DNA from: JADJOY01 sp046331705 [NCBI: bacterium]
GTDB lineage: Bacteria > JADJOY01
Reading direction: 5' to 3'
Assembly: GCA_046331705.1 (NCBI GenBank)
Contig: JAXLQJ010000002.1
Span: forward strand, 1 to 64,000
Length of the DNA stretch: 64,000 bases
In this document: one piece after another, positions 37,980 through 45,862 of the stretch
Layout of the letters: each line of letters opens with the position of its first letter
Numbering within the stretch: position 1 is the stretch's first letter
Notes under the pieces: generated by a model
Told to the model about the DNA's origin: nothing
The model's input: the letters and a program-made list of their open reading frames with translations, nothing else
The model's database searches: none
Position numbers and translations under genes: made by a program

Positions 37980-38708
37980 ATGCGCAACGACGACCGCCCC
38001 ATCCCCCTCGAGATCGACGCGCCGACCGCTGCTTCGAGCCAGCCCACCGACGAGCGGCCCCCGGTGGCGCGCGGCACCAGCGCGCTGGCGGCCCTCGACG
38101 AGGAGCTTGCGGCGCAGCCGCGCCTAGTGGTGCGCCAGCGCAAGGATTGGGGCGAGGTGGTCACCGGCTGGGAGAAGGCCAATCGCTACGACGTCCACGA
38201 CGCGAGCGGCGCCCTGCTCTTCCACGCGACCGAGGTGAACACCGGCGCCCTCGCCGTGTTGCTCCGGCTGCTGATGCGCGCGCGCCGGCCCTTCCGGATG
38301 GAAGTGATCCGCGCCAACGGCACGCCGGTGGCGACCCTGGTGCGCCCGTGGCGCTGGTGGCTCTCGGATCTCGAGGTCGTCGGCGCCGACGGCCGCGCGC
38401 TGGGCAGGGTCGAGCAGCAGCTCTCGTTCGTGCGCCGCGTCTACCGCGTGGCGGACCATCAAGACCGCACCGTGCTCGTGATCGTCGGCCCGCTCTTTCG
38501 GCCGTGGACCTTCCTGCTCGAGCAGGCGGGGCAGGAGGTGGGCTCCATCCAGAAGAAATGGCGCGGCCTCGGCATCGAGACTTTCACCGATGCCGATACC
38601 TACCTGCTCGAGTGGAGAGCCGCGCGCTTGCGGCCCGGGACGCGAGCGCTGACCCTCTTCGCCACCATCTTGATCGACTTCGTCCACTTCGAGTGGCGCG
38701 GCAGCTGA
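37980..38708 (+). CDS. Scramblase/LURP-one-like protein
   Basis: 242 aa from ATG 37980. From ~residue 45 it shows the beta-barrel pattern of the Tubby/scramblase superfamily: LVVRQRKDWGEVVTGWEKANRYDVHD, ...RPFRMEVIRANGTPVATLVRPWRWWLSDLEV and a late FRPWTFLLEQAGQEVGSIQKKWRG, ending in a hydrophobic ATILIDFVHF segment. In eukaryotes related proteins scramble phospholipids; bacterial members are uncharacterised. The disordered first ~40 residues are low-complexity. Confidence 0.75.
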   Translation: MRNDDRPIPLEIDAPTAASSQPTDERPPVARGTSALAALDEELAAQPRLVVRQRKDWGEVVTGWEKANRYDVHDASGALLFHATEVNTGALAVLLRLLMRARRPFRMEVIRANGTPVATLVRPWRWWLSDLEVVGADGRALGRVEQQLSFVRRVYRVADHQDRTVLVIVGPLFRPWTFLLEQAGQEVGSIQKKWRGLGIETFTDADTYLLEWRAARLRPGTRALTLFATILIDFVHFEWRGS

Positions 38709-38766
38709 AGCCCGCGACTCGTCTCGGCGCCGGCTCGGGGCGGACGCGCGACGCCGCCGCGAGGGG

Positions 38767-38808
38767 AGCTAACTAAAGTCATTCCCCCCCCTCCCCATCC
38801 TTGTTAGC
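38767..38808. promoter_or_regulatory. Inverted repeat upstream of the Crp/Fnr gene
   Basis: Arms AGCTAAC (38767-38773) and GTTAGCT (38802-38808) are separated by 28 bp. They flank the least GC-rich stretch before the crp-like ATG at 38840. It may be an operator or a widely spaced dyad for the regulator itself. It could also be a chance 7-bp repeat, as the spacing is longer than usual for a Crp site. Confidence 0.35.
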
Positions 38809-38839
38809 TTTTGCGGACGTCTTCTGAGCGGATGTCCTC

Positions 38840-39622
38840 ATGGCTCGCCCAACGAACCCGAGCGGGATGGCCAGCGCGCTCGCATGCGTGCAGAGCGTGG
38901 GGGCACCCGCGCTCGAGCGGTTGCTCGCACACGCCGAGCGGCACCAAGCGAGCGTCGGCAAGGTGATCGGTCGCCAGGGCGACCGCGTCGCCGGCGCGTT
39001 CGTCATCCGGGAGGGCCTGGTCCGACTCTTCCGAGCCCACGAGAGCGGGCGGGAGCTGGTGCTCTGGACGCTGGCGGACGGCGACTGCTTCTGCTTCGCG
39101 CCCCCGTGCTCGCCGATGGCGAGCCCGTTCTCCGCCCAGTGCCTGGCGCCGACGACGTACGTCCGGGTCTCGGGCGATGCCTGGTCCGAGTACGTGTGCG
39201 CCGAGGTCGCGCGCATGAGCAACGTGGTCGACTGCTTCGCCGGTGAGCGCGGCGATCTCGCGCGCTGGGCAGAGGACCTGGCGATGCAGACCGTCTCCGA
39301 ACGGCTGAATCGGCATCTGGCGATGCTGGTGGATCGCCGCAGCACCTGGACAACTCGCGGGCTCAAGCTCGAGCACGGCGTCACCCGCGCGCAGCTCGCG
39401 GCCGCCGTGGGAACCGCGCCCGAGGTCGTCATCCGCGTGCTGGCGGAGCTCGAAGCCAACGGCGTCCTCGAGCGTCGCCCGCGCCATCTGCTGATCCGCG
39501 ACGCCGAGCGGCTGGGACCGCCGCCGCCCCGGCCGCGCCTCTCGCTCCAACCGCTCGCCGGCGCTCCGCGCTCGCGCCTCGCGAGCGAAGCCGGCACGCG
39601 CCGCCACCGCACACGCGATTGA
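38840..39622 (+). CDS. Crp/Fnr family transcriptional regulator, Cys-rich
   Basis: 260 aa. An N-terminal cyclic-nucleotide-binding beta-roll (~35-130, IGRQGDRVAGAFVIREGLVRLF) precedes a dimerisation helix and a winged helix-turn-helix (~182-213, TRAQLAAAVGTAPEVVIRVLAELEANGVLERR). Seven cysteines are present, several clustered in the beta-roll (Cys83, 85, 90, 101), unlike cAMP-responsive Crp. The FNR N-terminal Fe-S Cys set is absent. The C-terminal ~35 residues are basic and disordered. A kinase-globin gene starts 7 bp after its stop, implying a shared response, for instance to O2, NO or redox state. Confidence 0.88.
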   Translation: MARPTNPSGMASALACVQSVGAPALERLLAHAERHQASVGKVIGRQGDRVAGAFVIREGLVRLFRAHESGRELVLWTLADGDCFCFAPPCSPMASPFSAQCLAPTTYVRVSGDAWSEYVCAEVARMSNVVDCFAGERGDLARWAEDLAMQTVSERLNRHLAMLVDRRSTWTTRGLKLEHGVTRAQLAAAVGTAPEVVIRVLAELEANGVLERRPRHLLIRDAERLGPPPPRPRLSLQPLAGAPRSRLASEAGTRRHRTRD

Positions 39623-39629
39623 CGTCTCC

Positions 39630-41012
39630 ATGAGCCCGCCCCTCGACCTCGTCGATCGCTCGCTCGCCGACCGTTATCGCGTGATCGAGCACATCGGCAG
39701 CGGCACCTTCGGCTCGGTGTTCCGGGCCGAGGACCAGCTCGACCGGGCGCGGGTGGTCGTCAAGGTGCTCAACGGGCCCTATGGCTACTTCCACCTGGAC
39801 ACGTTCCGCCGCGAGATCGACGCCGCCAGACGGCTCGCGCACCCGAGCGCCGTCCGCATCCTCGACTACGGCGTCGCGGAGGGCGACCGCCCCTTTCTGG
39901 TGATGGAGGAGGTCGCCGGAGCGCCGCTCGACGTCTGGGCGAGCTCGCGACGACCCGTATCGATCGCGCAGGCGGTCTCGCTGGTGATCCCGGTCGCCGA
40001 GCTCCTCGAGGAGGCGCATGCGGCGGGCATCGTGCACTGCGACGTCAAGCCCAGCCACATCCTCGCGCACCAGGTGAACGGCGACCCGCTCCAGGTGAAG
40101 CTCATCGATTTCGGCATCGCGCGGCTCTCGCGCTCGATCCTCGGCGATCCGATGGACGACTCGAACCCCGCCAGCCGGCGCATATCCGGCACACCGGCCT
40201 ACATGTCGCCCGAGCGCGTGCTGGGCGCGGATTACGACGGACGAGCCGACGTCTACAGCCTCGCCATCGTGCTCTACGAGCTGCTCACGGGACGCCTGCC
40301 GTTCGAGCTGCCGCCCGACGCAGGCGCCCACGAGGTCTTCGCGGCGCAGGTTCGCGACTACGCGCTGCCGCTACGGGTGTTCCGGGCGGACACCACGCCC
40401 ACGCTCGGCGCGTTCTTGCAGCAAGCGCTCGCCAAGGATCCAGCCGACCGGCCCACGGCGGCCGAGCTGGCTCAATACCTGCGCCTCGAGCGCAACCTCG
40501 CGGCACGCGCCTCGGGCAATGGGCAGAGCGACCGCGAACAGACGGCCGCGACCGCCGAATCGCGCGCCCCCACGGCCGTGCTCGCGCGCCCCGGCCGGCG
40601 GATGGGGGAAGTGGAGGTCCAGAGCGTGCTCGCGAGCCTCGAGCGCAGCCTGCGCGCGGGTGATCTCTTCGGCCGCTTCTACGAGCGGCTCATGGCCTCG
40701 AGCCCGGACATCGTCGCGCGCTTCCAGCGCACCAACATGCGGGAGCAAAAGCGCATCCTTCACCACGCGATGAACCTGATCCTCGCCTTCTTCGAGCGCG
40801 ATCCGGTGGGCACGTGGGCGATCGAGCGCGTCCGGTACACGCACTCCCGCGCGATGCTGGACATCCCGCCGCGGCTCTACGCCTACTGGCGCACGGCGTT
40901 CCTGGACTCGGTTCGAGAGCTCGACTCCGAGATCGACGCGCCCACCGAACGGGCCTGGCGCGCGGTGCTGCAAGGCGCCATCGACTACATCGTGGCCGGC
41001 TACGACGGGTAG
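39630..41012 (+). CDS. Ser/Thr protein kinase fused to a C-terminal globin-like domain
   Basis: 460 aa, cytosolic. Kinase (~15-290): GSGTFGSVFRA, Lys45, DFG (Asp160) and GTPAYMSPE are present. The catalytic loop reads HCDVKPSH (136-143), with Cys in place of the HRD Arg and His143 in place of the Mg-binding Asn. After a ~30 aa linker, residues ~326-460 fit a single-domain globin: FYERLMASSPDIVARF (CD-type Phe365), Gln373 at the distal E7-like place, proximal His405 in YTHSRAMLDIPPRLYAYW and a C-terminal ERAWRAVLQGAIDYIV. A haem-based sensor of O2, NO or CO that controls kinase activity is the simplest reading. It sits directly after the Crp/Fnr gene. Confidence 0.75.
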   Translation: MSPPLDLVDRSLADRYRVIEHIGSGTFGSVFRAEDQLDRARVVVKVLNGPYGYFHLDTFRREIDAARRLAHPSAVRILDYGVAEGDRPFLVMEEVAGAPLDVWASSRRPVSIAQAVSLVIPVAELLEEAHAAGIVHCDVKPSHILAHQVNGDPLQVKLIDFGIARLSRSILGDPMDDSNPASRRISGTPAYMSPERVLGADYDGRADVYSLAIVLYELLTGRLPFELPPDAGAHEVFAAQVRDYALPLRVFRADTTPTLGAFLQQALAKDPADRPTAAELAQYLRLERNLAARASGNGQSDREQTAATAESRAPTAVLARPGRRMGEVEVQSVLASLERSLRAGDLFGRFYERLMASSPDIVARFQRTNMREQKRILHHAMNLILAFFERDPVGTWAIERVRYTHSRAMLDIPPRLYAYWRTAFLDSVRELDSEIDAPTERAWRAVLQGAIDYIVAGYDG

Positions 41013-41040
41013 CCGCAGCCACCCCTCCGCCAGCTTCGGC

Positions 41041-41847
41041 TCAGTGCCCGCGCGGCGCCCCCGCGTGGGCCACGTAGGCGAGCAGGCTGAGCGTCGCGAT
41101 CAGCCAGCAATAGAGCGCGGTGCCGGTCCGATCGGAGACCTCCTCGGGATTGGTGCGGAACGAGCGCACCGCCGCGACCACGGCGATCACCGCCAGCAAC
41201 GTCTCGCGAGTCGCGACGAACGCGGCCCCCACGAAGAACGCCGCGAGCCAGCGTTCGCCGCGCGACATCGAGCGGAAGCCGCGACTGCCGTCGAGCGACC
41301 ACACCGGGATCAGGTTGAAGAGGTTGATCCAGGCTCCCGACCCGGCGATCGCCGCCCAGATCGGCTGGTTCGTGACTCGATACACCACGTACGCGCTCAC
41401 CGCCGCCGCCAGCCCCCACACCGGCCCGGCCAGGCCGCTGCGCGCGTCGTGGACGGGATTGGTGAGCGGCTGCTGAAGGCGAATGAAGGCGCCGAAGCCG
41501 GGGATGAACATCGGCGCCGTGGCGCGGATCCCGAAGTGCCGAAGCGCGGCCACGTGGCCCATCTCGTGGATGTAGATGCTGATCACCAGCCCGGCCGCGA
41601 ACTTCCAGCCCCACGTCAGCGCGTAGAACCACATGCTGAGCGCCATCGACGAGAGCGAGCCCAGCTTGGTCAAGCCGAGCAGCAGGAACTTGATCTTCCC
41701 GAGCAAGAAGAAGAGCGCGAGCTTGCCCTTGGCGAGCACCGCCACGATCACCGCCAGCAGCGCGCCGAGCGCTCCACGGTGCTTGCCCGGCGCCTGCTCG
41801 GCCGTGGCGCCGCGCGCCAGCGCGCCATCCATCGTTCGATCGTCCAT
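41041..41847 (-). CDS. Site-2 protease family (M50) intramembrane metalloprotease
   Basis: 268 aa from ATG 41847. Multi-spanning protein with zinc motif IHEMGH (His94, Glu95, His98) in one TM and the third ligand region NLIPVWSLDG (Asp186) in another. This is the rhomboid-like site-2 protease arrangement. No PDZ domain is present. It would cleave membrane-embedded substrates, such as anti-sigma factors, which are not identifiable here. It begins 5 bp after the threonine ammonia-lyase gene and is probably co-transcribed with it. The upstream extension of the same frame overlaps that gene and is not used. Confidence 0.87.
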   Translation of the reverse strand: MDDRTMDGALARGATAEQAPGKHRGALGALLAVIVAVLAKGKLALFFLLGKIKFLLLGLTKLGSLSSMALSMWFYALTWGWKFAAGLVISIYIHEMGHVAALRHFGIRATAPMFIPGFGAFIRLQQPLTNPVHDARSGLAGPVWGLAAAVSAYVVYRVTNQPIWAAIAGSGAWINLFNLIPVWSLDGSRGFRSMSRGERWLAAFFVGAAFVATRETLLAVIAVVAAVRSFRTNPEEVSDRTGTALYCWLIATLSLLAYVAHAGAPRGH

Positions 41848-41852
41848 GGTCG

Positions 41853-43061
41853 TCACGCCCTCGGCACGACACGGTAGCCGGCGCCCGTGAGCAGCGCGCG
41901 CAGCTCGTCGATGTGATCGGGCCCGCGCGTCTCGAGCGTCAGCTCGACGTCCGTCTCGCCGAGCTCGGCGGTCGAGAAGGCGCGCTGGTGGTGGATCTCG
42001 ACGATGTTGGCCCGGGTTTCCGCCACCTGCGTCGTGAGCTTCGCCAGCGCTCCCGGAACGTCGGGGATGCGCACCATCATCCGCATGAGCCGACCATCCT
42101 TCACCAAGCCCCTCTCGATGATCCGCGACAGGATGTTCACGTCGATGTTGCCGCCCGAGACGACCAGCACCACGCGCCGTCCGCTGAGCGCCAGCTTGCG
42201 GTTGGCGAGCGCCGCGAGCGGAGTCGCGCCGGCCCCCTCGGCGACCGTCTTCTCGCGCTCCATCAAGGTCAAGATCGCGCTCGCGATCTCCTCCTCGTCG
42301 ACCGTGGCGATGCCATCGACCCAATCGCGTACCAGCGGGAACGTGTGCTCGCCGGCGCGGCGCACGGCGATGCCGTCGGCGAGGGTGCGCCCGCCGGGGA
42401 CGTCGACGATCTTGCCGGCGGCGAGTGCCGCTTCCATCGATGCGACGCGCTCGGTCTCGACGCCGTAGACGCGCACCTTGGGATTCAGCGACTTCACCGC
42501 CAGCGCGATGCCGCCGATCAGGCCGCCGCCGCCCACCGGCACGACGATCGCCTCGGTCTCGGGAAGCTGTTCCAGGATCTCGAGCCCCACCGTGCCCTGA
42601 CCGGCGATCACCACCGGGTCGTCGAAGGCGTGTACCCAGGTGAGACCGCGCTCGGTCGCGAGCCGCCGCGCCTCGCCGCAGGCCTCGTCGTAGTTGGTGC
42701 CGAAGAGCACCACCTCGGCGCCGAACGAGCGGCACGCGGTGGCCTTCACCAGCGGCGAGCCGACCGGCATGACGACCGTGGCGACCAGCCCGAGGCGCTG
42801 CGCCGCCGAAGCCACGCCCTGGCCGTGATTGCCCGCTGACGCACAGATCACGCCCGCCGCACGCTCGGCCTCCGTCAGCGTCAGCAGCTTGTTGAGCGAA
42901 CCGCGGTCCTTGAAGGAGCCGGTGCGCTGGAGATTCTCGAGCTTGAGCCAGACGCGGTTGCCGGTGAGCGCCGACAACGCCTCGGTGAACTCGAGCGGCG
43001 AGCGGTGGATGTGTCCCTGCAGACGATCGCGCGCCGCGAGGATGTCGTCGAAGGTGACCAT
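41853..43061 (-). CDS. Threonine ammonia-lyase (catabolic type, with ACT domain)
   Basis: 402 aa. PLP Lys51 lies in GSFKDRGS; the Gly-rich phosphate-binding loop is PVGGGGLIGG (~170). The C-terminal ACT domain (~325-400: MVRIPDVPGALAKLTTQVAETRANIVEI) implies allosteric control. It deaminates threonine (or serine) to 2-ketobutyrate. The length and single ACT domain match the TdcB-like/IlvA short forms. Annotated as ilvA or tdcB in many genomes; I do not choose between them. The site-2 protease gene follows directly. Confidence 0.93.
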   Translation of the reverse strand: MVTFDDILAARDRLQGHIHRSPLEFTEALSALTGNRVWLKLENLQRTGSFKDRGSLNKLLTLTEAERAAGVICASAGNHGQGVASAAQRLGLVATVVMPVGSPLVKATACRSFGAEVVLFGTNYDEACGEARRLATERGLTWVHAFDDPVVIAGQGTVGLEILEQLPETEAIVVPVGGGGLIGGIALAVKSLNPKVRVYGVETERVASMEAALAAGKIVDVPGGRTLADGIAVRRAGEHTFPLVRDWVDGIATVDEEEIASAILTLMEREKTVAEGAGATPLAALANRKLALSGRRVVLVVSGGNIDVNILSRIIERGLVKDGRLMRMMVRIPDVPGALAKLTTQVAETRANIVEIHHQRAFSTAELGETDVELTLETRGPDHIDELRALLTGAGYRVVPRA

Positions 43062-43131
43062 CGCGGCGCCCGTTCTACCGCGCCGGCGAGCGGCCCGGTA
43101 GCGCGCGGATCGACGCGCGGTTGCGTCCGGC

Positions 43132-45294
43132 TCAGGCGGCGCTCGCCGGCGCGGGCGTGTCCGCGTCGAGCAGCCCGGCTCGGCTGATGGCGTCGGTCCG
43201 CTCGCCGGGCGCCCGGTACTTGCGGACGATCAAGAGCGAGGCCGGGCATTCCGCCGCCAGGCGCTCGTGCTCACGGGCGAACATCCGCGGCTCGAGCCCC
43301 CATTGCTCGGCGACGCCCACGATCACCAGGTCGTAGCCGCGCTGCGCCTCCGCCACCACCGCGTCGAGCGGCGAGCGGGCCTCCACCACCTTGAGCTCGA
43401 GCTGCTCGGCGCGAAAAGCACTCGCCGCCGCCGAGAGCCCCGCCGACTCGTCGCCTGGGCGCCGTCCCGGCGGGATCACGTGCAGGATCGTGATGTGGCG
43501 ATCGACCGCGTCCAGCTTGGATTGGCCGGCATCGTCGAGCGCCTTGCGCGACATCCGCCGCGCGAGCTCGAGCGCGCCGCGATCGTGGAGCCCACCCAGA
43601 TAAGGCACGAGCACCCGCCGCCACGGCCCGAAATGGCGCTGGACGTAGACGGCGACGTCGCAGCGCGCGTCGCGCATCACGTCGTGCACGGTGCCGCTCA
43701 GGATGCTGTGGCCGAGCACCGGCTTGTGCCAGCCCATCACGATCAAGCGGGCGCCCTTGGCGTGGGCTACCGCGGTGATGTCCGCGGCCGGGTCACGGCT
43801 CACGAATTCCAGCGGGTGCACGTCCAGACCGCGAGCGCGCGCCGCGTCGAGAAGCGGTTCGAGGGGCTCGAACTCCGCTCGTCCGCCGCGCTGCGCGTCC
43901 AGCAAGGACTGATCGCTCACGCGCATCAGATGAAGGCCGTAGACCGCGGAATCGGGCTTGCGGATCACGGCCTCGGCGACCCGGAGCAGCTCCGGCCCGG
44001 CCGCCGGCAACGAGATCGGGATCAGGATCGCGTCGCCCGTCGGCTCCTCCTCCGCCGCGTCCTGGCGGATCAGGCGGCTCGGGTAGATCCACTCGAGCAA
44101 CGGCGTGGTCATGAAGGTGGTGATGATCGCCATCAACACCATCATCACGAACAGCGCCGGCGAGATGATGCCGAGGTCGAGGCCGATGGTGAGGATCACC
44201 AGCTCCATCAACCCGCGGGTGTTCATGAGCGTGCCGAGCGCGCCAGCCTCGCGCCAGCTCAGCCCGGTGGCGCGCGCCGCGAGCGCCGAGCCGCCGAGCT
44301 TTCCCGTCACGGCGACCAGCAAGATCAGCCCGCATTCGAGCCACATCTCGGCGCCCTGGATGAGCCCGATGTGGGTGCGCAAGCCGGTGAACGCGAAGAA
44401 CACCGGCAGCAGGAAGACCACCGTCAGGTCCTCGAGCTTCGAGGTCAGGTCGCGGACGAACGCGCCGTCCTTGGGAAGGATCGCGCCCATCAGGAAGGCG
44501 CCGAAGAGCGCGTGGATGCCGAGGCGCTCGGTGGTCCACGCGGACGCGATCATGAGCAAGAGCAGCGCCGCGATCATGTCCTGCGACATCACCCGCCCGC
44601 GATTGCGGTAGAGCACCTCGAAGCGCGCCACGGCGCGCCGCACGCCCGTGAGCATCACCAGCGCGAAGAGCGCCGAGCCGCCGAGCGTGAGCGGCAGCTC
44701 GCTGGGCGCGGACTCGGCGCGCACCAGCGTCACCACCGCGGCGAGGATGCACCACGCCGACACGTCGTCGACCGCCGCACACGCGATCGTGACCGCGCCC
44801 ACCTTGGTGCGCAGCAGGTTGCGCTCGGTCAGGATCCGCGCCAGCACCGGAAAGGCCGTGACGCTCATCGCCGCGCCCATGAAGAGCGCGAAGCCGGTGA
44901 AGTGCACGCTGTCGTCCGAGAGCCGCGGATAGAGGTAGAGCGCCAGCGCCGACCCCAGGAAGAACGGCGCCACGATGCTCGCGTGGCTGGTGAGCACCGC
45001 CGTCTCGCCGCGGCCACGGAGCAGCTTCGGATCGAGCTCCACCCCCACCAGGAACATGAAGAGCACCAGCCCGGTCTGACTGAGCGCCTGCAGCGCGGAG
45101 AGGCTCGCGGGCGGGAAGAGCTGGGCCGAGAGCGCCGGCGCGACCCAGCCGAAGAACGACGGGCCGAGCAGGATGCCGGCCACCATCTCGCCCATGACCT
45201 GCGGCTGCTGGATGCGCCGGAACGACAGCCCGACCAGCCGCGAGACCGCCAGGATCACCCCGACCTGCAGCAGCAACGTGAGGACGGCGTGCAT
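43132..45294 (-). CDS. CPA2 cation:proton antiporter (Kef type) with two C-terminal Usp domains
   Basis: 720 aa. About 11-12 TM segments fill the first ~400 residues with the CPA2 opening LRRIQQPQVMGEMVAGILLGPSFFG-like pattern (FRRIQQPQVMGEMVAG) and AAVDDVSAWCILA, where the paired Asp residues are likely ion-binding. Two universal-stress-protein modules follow: ~425-560 (GDAILIPISLP…ARLIVMGWH) and ~565-700 (RRVLVPYLGG…YDLVIVGVAEQWG). There is no RCK/TrkA-N domain, so regulation would be by nucleotide binding in the Usp part. A small anchored protein lies just upstream. Confidence 0.92.
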   Translation of the reverse strand: MHAVLTLLLQVGVILAVSRLVGLSFRRIQQPQVMGEMVAGILLGPSFFGWVAPALSAQLFPPASLSALQALSQTGLVLFMFLVGVELDPKLLRGRGETAVLTSHASIVAPFFLGSALALYLYPRLSDDSVHFTGFALFMGAAMSVTAFPVLARILTERNLLRTKVGAVTIACAAVDDVSAWCILAAVVTLVRAESAPSELPLTLGGSALFALVMLTGVRRAVARFEVLYRNRGRVMSQDMIAALLLLMIASAWTTERLGIHALFGAFLMGAILPKDGAFVRDLTSKLEDLTVVFLLPVFFAFTGLRTHIGLIQGAEMWLECGLILLVAVTGKLGGSALAARATGLSWREAGALGTLMNTRGLMELVILTIGLDLGIISPALFVMMVLMAIITTFMTTPLLEWIYPSRLIRQDAAEEEPTGDAILIPISLPAAGPELLRVAEAVIRKPDSAVYGLHLMRVSDQSLLDAQRGGRAEFEPLEPLLDAARARGLDVHPLEFVSRDPAADITAVAHAKGARLIVMGWHKPVLGHSILSGTVHDVMRDARCDVAVYVQRHFGPWRRVLVPYLGGLHDRGALELARRMSRKALDDAGQSKLDAVDRHITILHVIPPGRRPGDESAGLSAAASAFRAEQLELKVVEARSPLDAVVAEAQRGYDLVIVGVAEQWGLEPRMFAREHERLAAECPASLLIVRKYRAPGERTDAISRAGLLDADTPAPASAA

Positions 45295-45309
45295 GGATTC
45301 GACTCGAGT

Positions 45310-45852
45310 CTAGCGCTTGGGCTCGACGCTGCGCGCCGCGTGGAACGGAACCGGCGCGCAGCTCGCGCAACCCGGGCGGACGAGCTCGCCCGTCATGCGG
45401 CGAGCGCTTCCGTCGCCGTCGATCGACGCCGAGAGCACGAGCGGAGTGGAGGCGTCGCAGCCGTCGGCGTGAACCGTGCCGTTCGGCGCCGCGGCGAGGG
45501 TGGCGGCGAGTCGGACCCCGGCGAGCGCGCCGTCGCCCGTCGCCTGCGTCGGTTCGCCGAGCGCCACCGTGACCCGGCCCCCGGACTGAGCCACGACGAG
45601 CGCCGTGGGGGTGCCGCCTGCCAGCGGCCCGGCGCACGCCGCGTCCGACGGCGAACGCTGGGCGACCGTCACGTCCCAGCGCCCGCCCACCGAGAGCGGC
45701 GGCGTGATGCGCTCGCCGACGCGCACGATGCCCGCCACGCCCAGCGACGGCAGACCGACCAATCCTGCGTAGAGCACGAGGCTTCGCACCCAACCGTGCC
45801 GGGGCGGCGCAGGCGGGGCGGTCGGCGACGTGAACGAGGGATCGTTCGTCAT
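45310..45852 (-). CDS. Membrane-anchored protein, unknown function
   Basis: 180 aa. One N-terminal TM helix (VLYAGLVGLPSLGVAGIV, ~25-42) anchors an extracytoplasmic beta-rich domain (~50-175). Four Cys residues (Cys73, Cys132, and the pair in GCASCAPVP near the end) could form disulfides. No family was recognised. It lies 15 bp upstream of the antiporter on the same strand, so a role with that transporter is suggested by position alone. Confidence 0.65.
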   Translation of the reverse strand: MTNDPSFTSPTAPPAPPRHGWVRSLVLYAGLVGLPSLGVAGIVRVGERITPPLSVGGRWDVTVAQRSPSDAACAGPLAGGTPTALVVAQSGGRVTVALGEPTQATGDGALAGVRLAATLAAAPNGTVHADGCDASTPLVLSASIDGDGSARRMTGELVRPGCASCAPVPFHAARSVEPKR

Positions 45853-45862
45853 CCCGAGCAGG

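Noticed and set aside
38840-39622. Classical FNR oxygen sensor with a [4Fe-4S] cluster.
   Set aside because: The N-terminal Cys-x3-Cys-x2-Cys set is absent; the cysteines lie in the beta-roll, so only a general Crp/Fnr call is made.
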